Below are positions 6,491 to 6,508 of a DNA stretch of 6,508 nt, in pieces. Each line of letters opens with the position of its first letter. The first letter of the stretch is position 1. The stretch covers positions 1-6,508 of the forward strand of contig CAAFRK010000055.1 in assembly GCA_900765235.1 (NCBI GenBank), in the 5' to 3' direction. The DNA comes from an uncultured Veillonella sp. Its GTDB lineage: Bacteria; Bacillota_C; Negativicutes; Veillonellales; Veillonellaceae. Both the position numbers and the translations under genes were made by a program. A model generated the notes under the pieces. That model ran no database searches and was not told the origin of the DNA. It was given only the letters and a program-made list of their open reading frames with translations.

Positions 6491-6508
6491 ATGAGTGATG
6501 AAAAGAAA
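6491..6508 (+). CDS. Start of a gene running off the window
   Basis: Six codons (MSDEKK) begin at the ATG at 6491, 8 nt after the Shine-Dalgarno GTAGGAG (6476-6482), and continue past the window. Too little is present to say what it encodes. Its control region contains palindromic and Fur-like sites, which hints at metal- or stress-dependent expression. Confidence 0.65.

Overview
The window looks like chromosomal DNA from an AT-rich, low-GC diderm Firmicute of the Negativicutes type, most likely Veillonella or a close relative. This rests on overall protein style (PurA, Pol IV), consensus Shine-Dalgarno sites and sigma-A-like promoters. It is an inference, not a database match. All recognised genes are on the + strand and are separated by intrinsic terminators or promoters.

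Layout. (1) 1-674: a two-gene type II toxin-antitoxin module in HigBA order (RelE/Gp49-like toxin, then XRE antitoxin), with a perfect 10-bp palindrome overlapping the toxin ribosome binding site. (2) 680-2165: purA (adenylosuccinate synthetase) with its own near-consensus promoter. A sequence resembling the Gram-positive PurR box lies between its -35 and -10. After the stop codon come an extended -10 element, a strong two-part hairpin, a second small stem and an intrinsic terminator. Together these look like either a structured 3' UTR or a separate small RNA of about 105 nt. (3) 2166-2572: a non-coding, very AT-rich spacer with several small dyads, ending in a promoter and operator-like repeat. 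(4) 2573-4413: an ArsR-family regulator followed after 2 nt by dinB (DNA polymerase IV), so the two are almost certainly co-transcribed. This Pol IV carries an unusual low-complexity insertion made of three 15-bp tandem repeats, and a long acidic tail after its clamp-binding motif. (5) 4475-4854: a single small gene of unknown function with its own promoter and a perfect 15-bp terminator stem. (6) 4870-6288: a secreted family 1 pectate lyase with all expected catalytic residues, as a single-gene unit with its own terminator. (7) 6289-6508: an AT-rich control region with a perfect 17-bp palindrome, two Fur/PerR-like 7-1-7 boxes and an overlapping promoter, leading to the first six codons of a gene that runs off the window.

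The genes do not form one pathway. The region is a mosaic of short transcription units: a housekeeping purine gene flanked by a probably mobile TA pair, a regulator-polymerase pair that may link error-prone DNA synthesis to metal or thiol stress, and an apparently solitary secreted polysaccharide lyase. The most interesting points are the arsR-dinB coupling, the expanded Pol IV, the RNA-like element after purA, the pectate lyase in a lineage usually regarded as poor in carbohydrate use, and the dense metalloregulator-like sites at the right edge.
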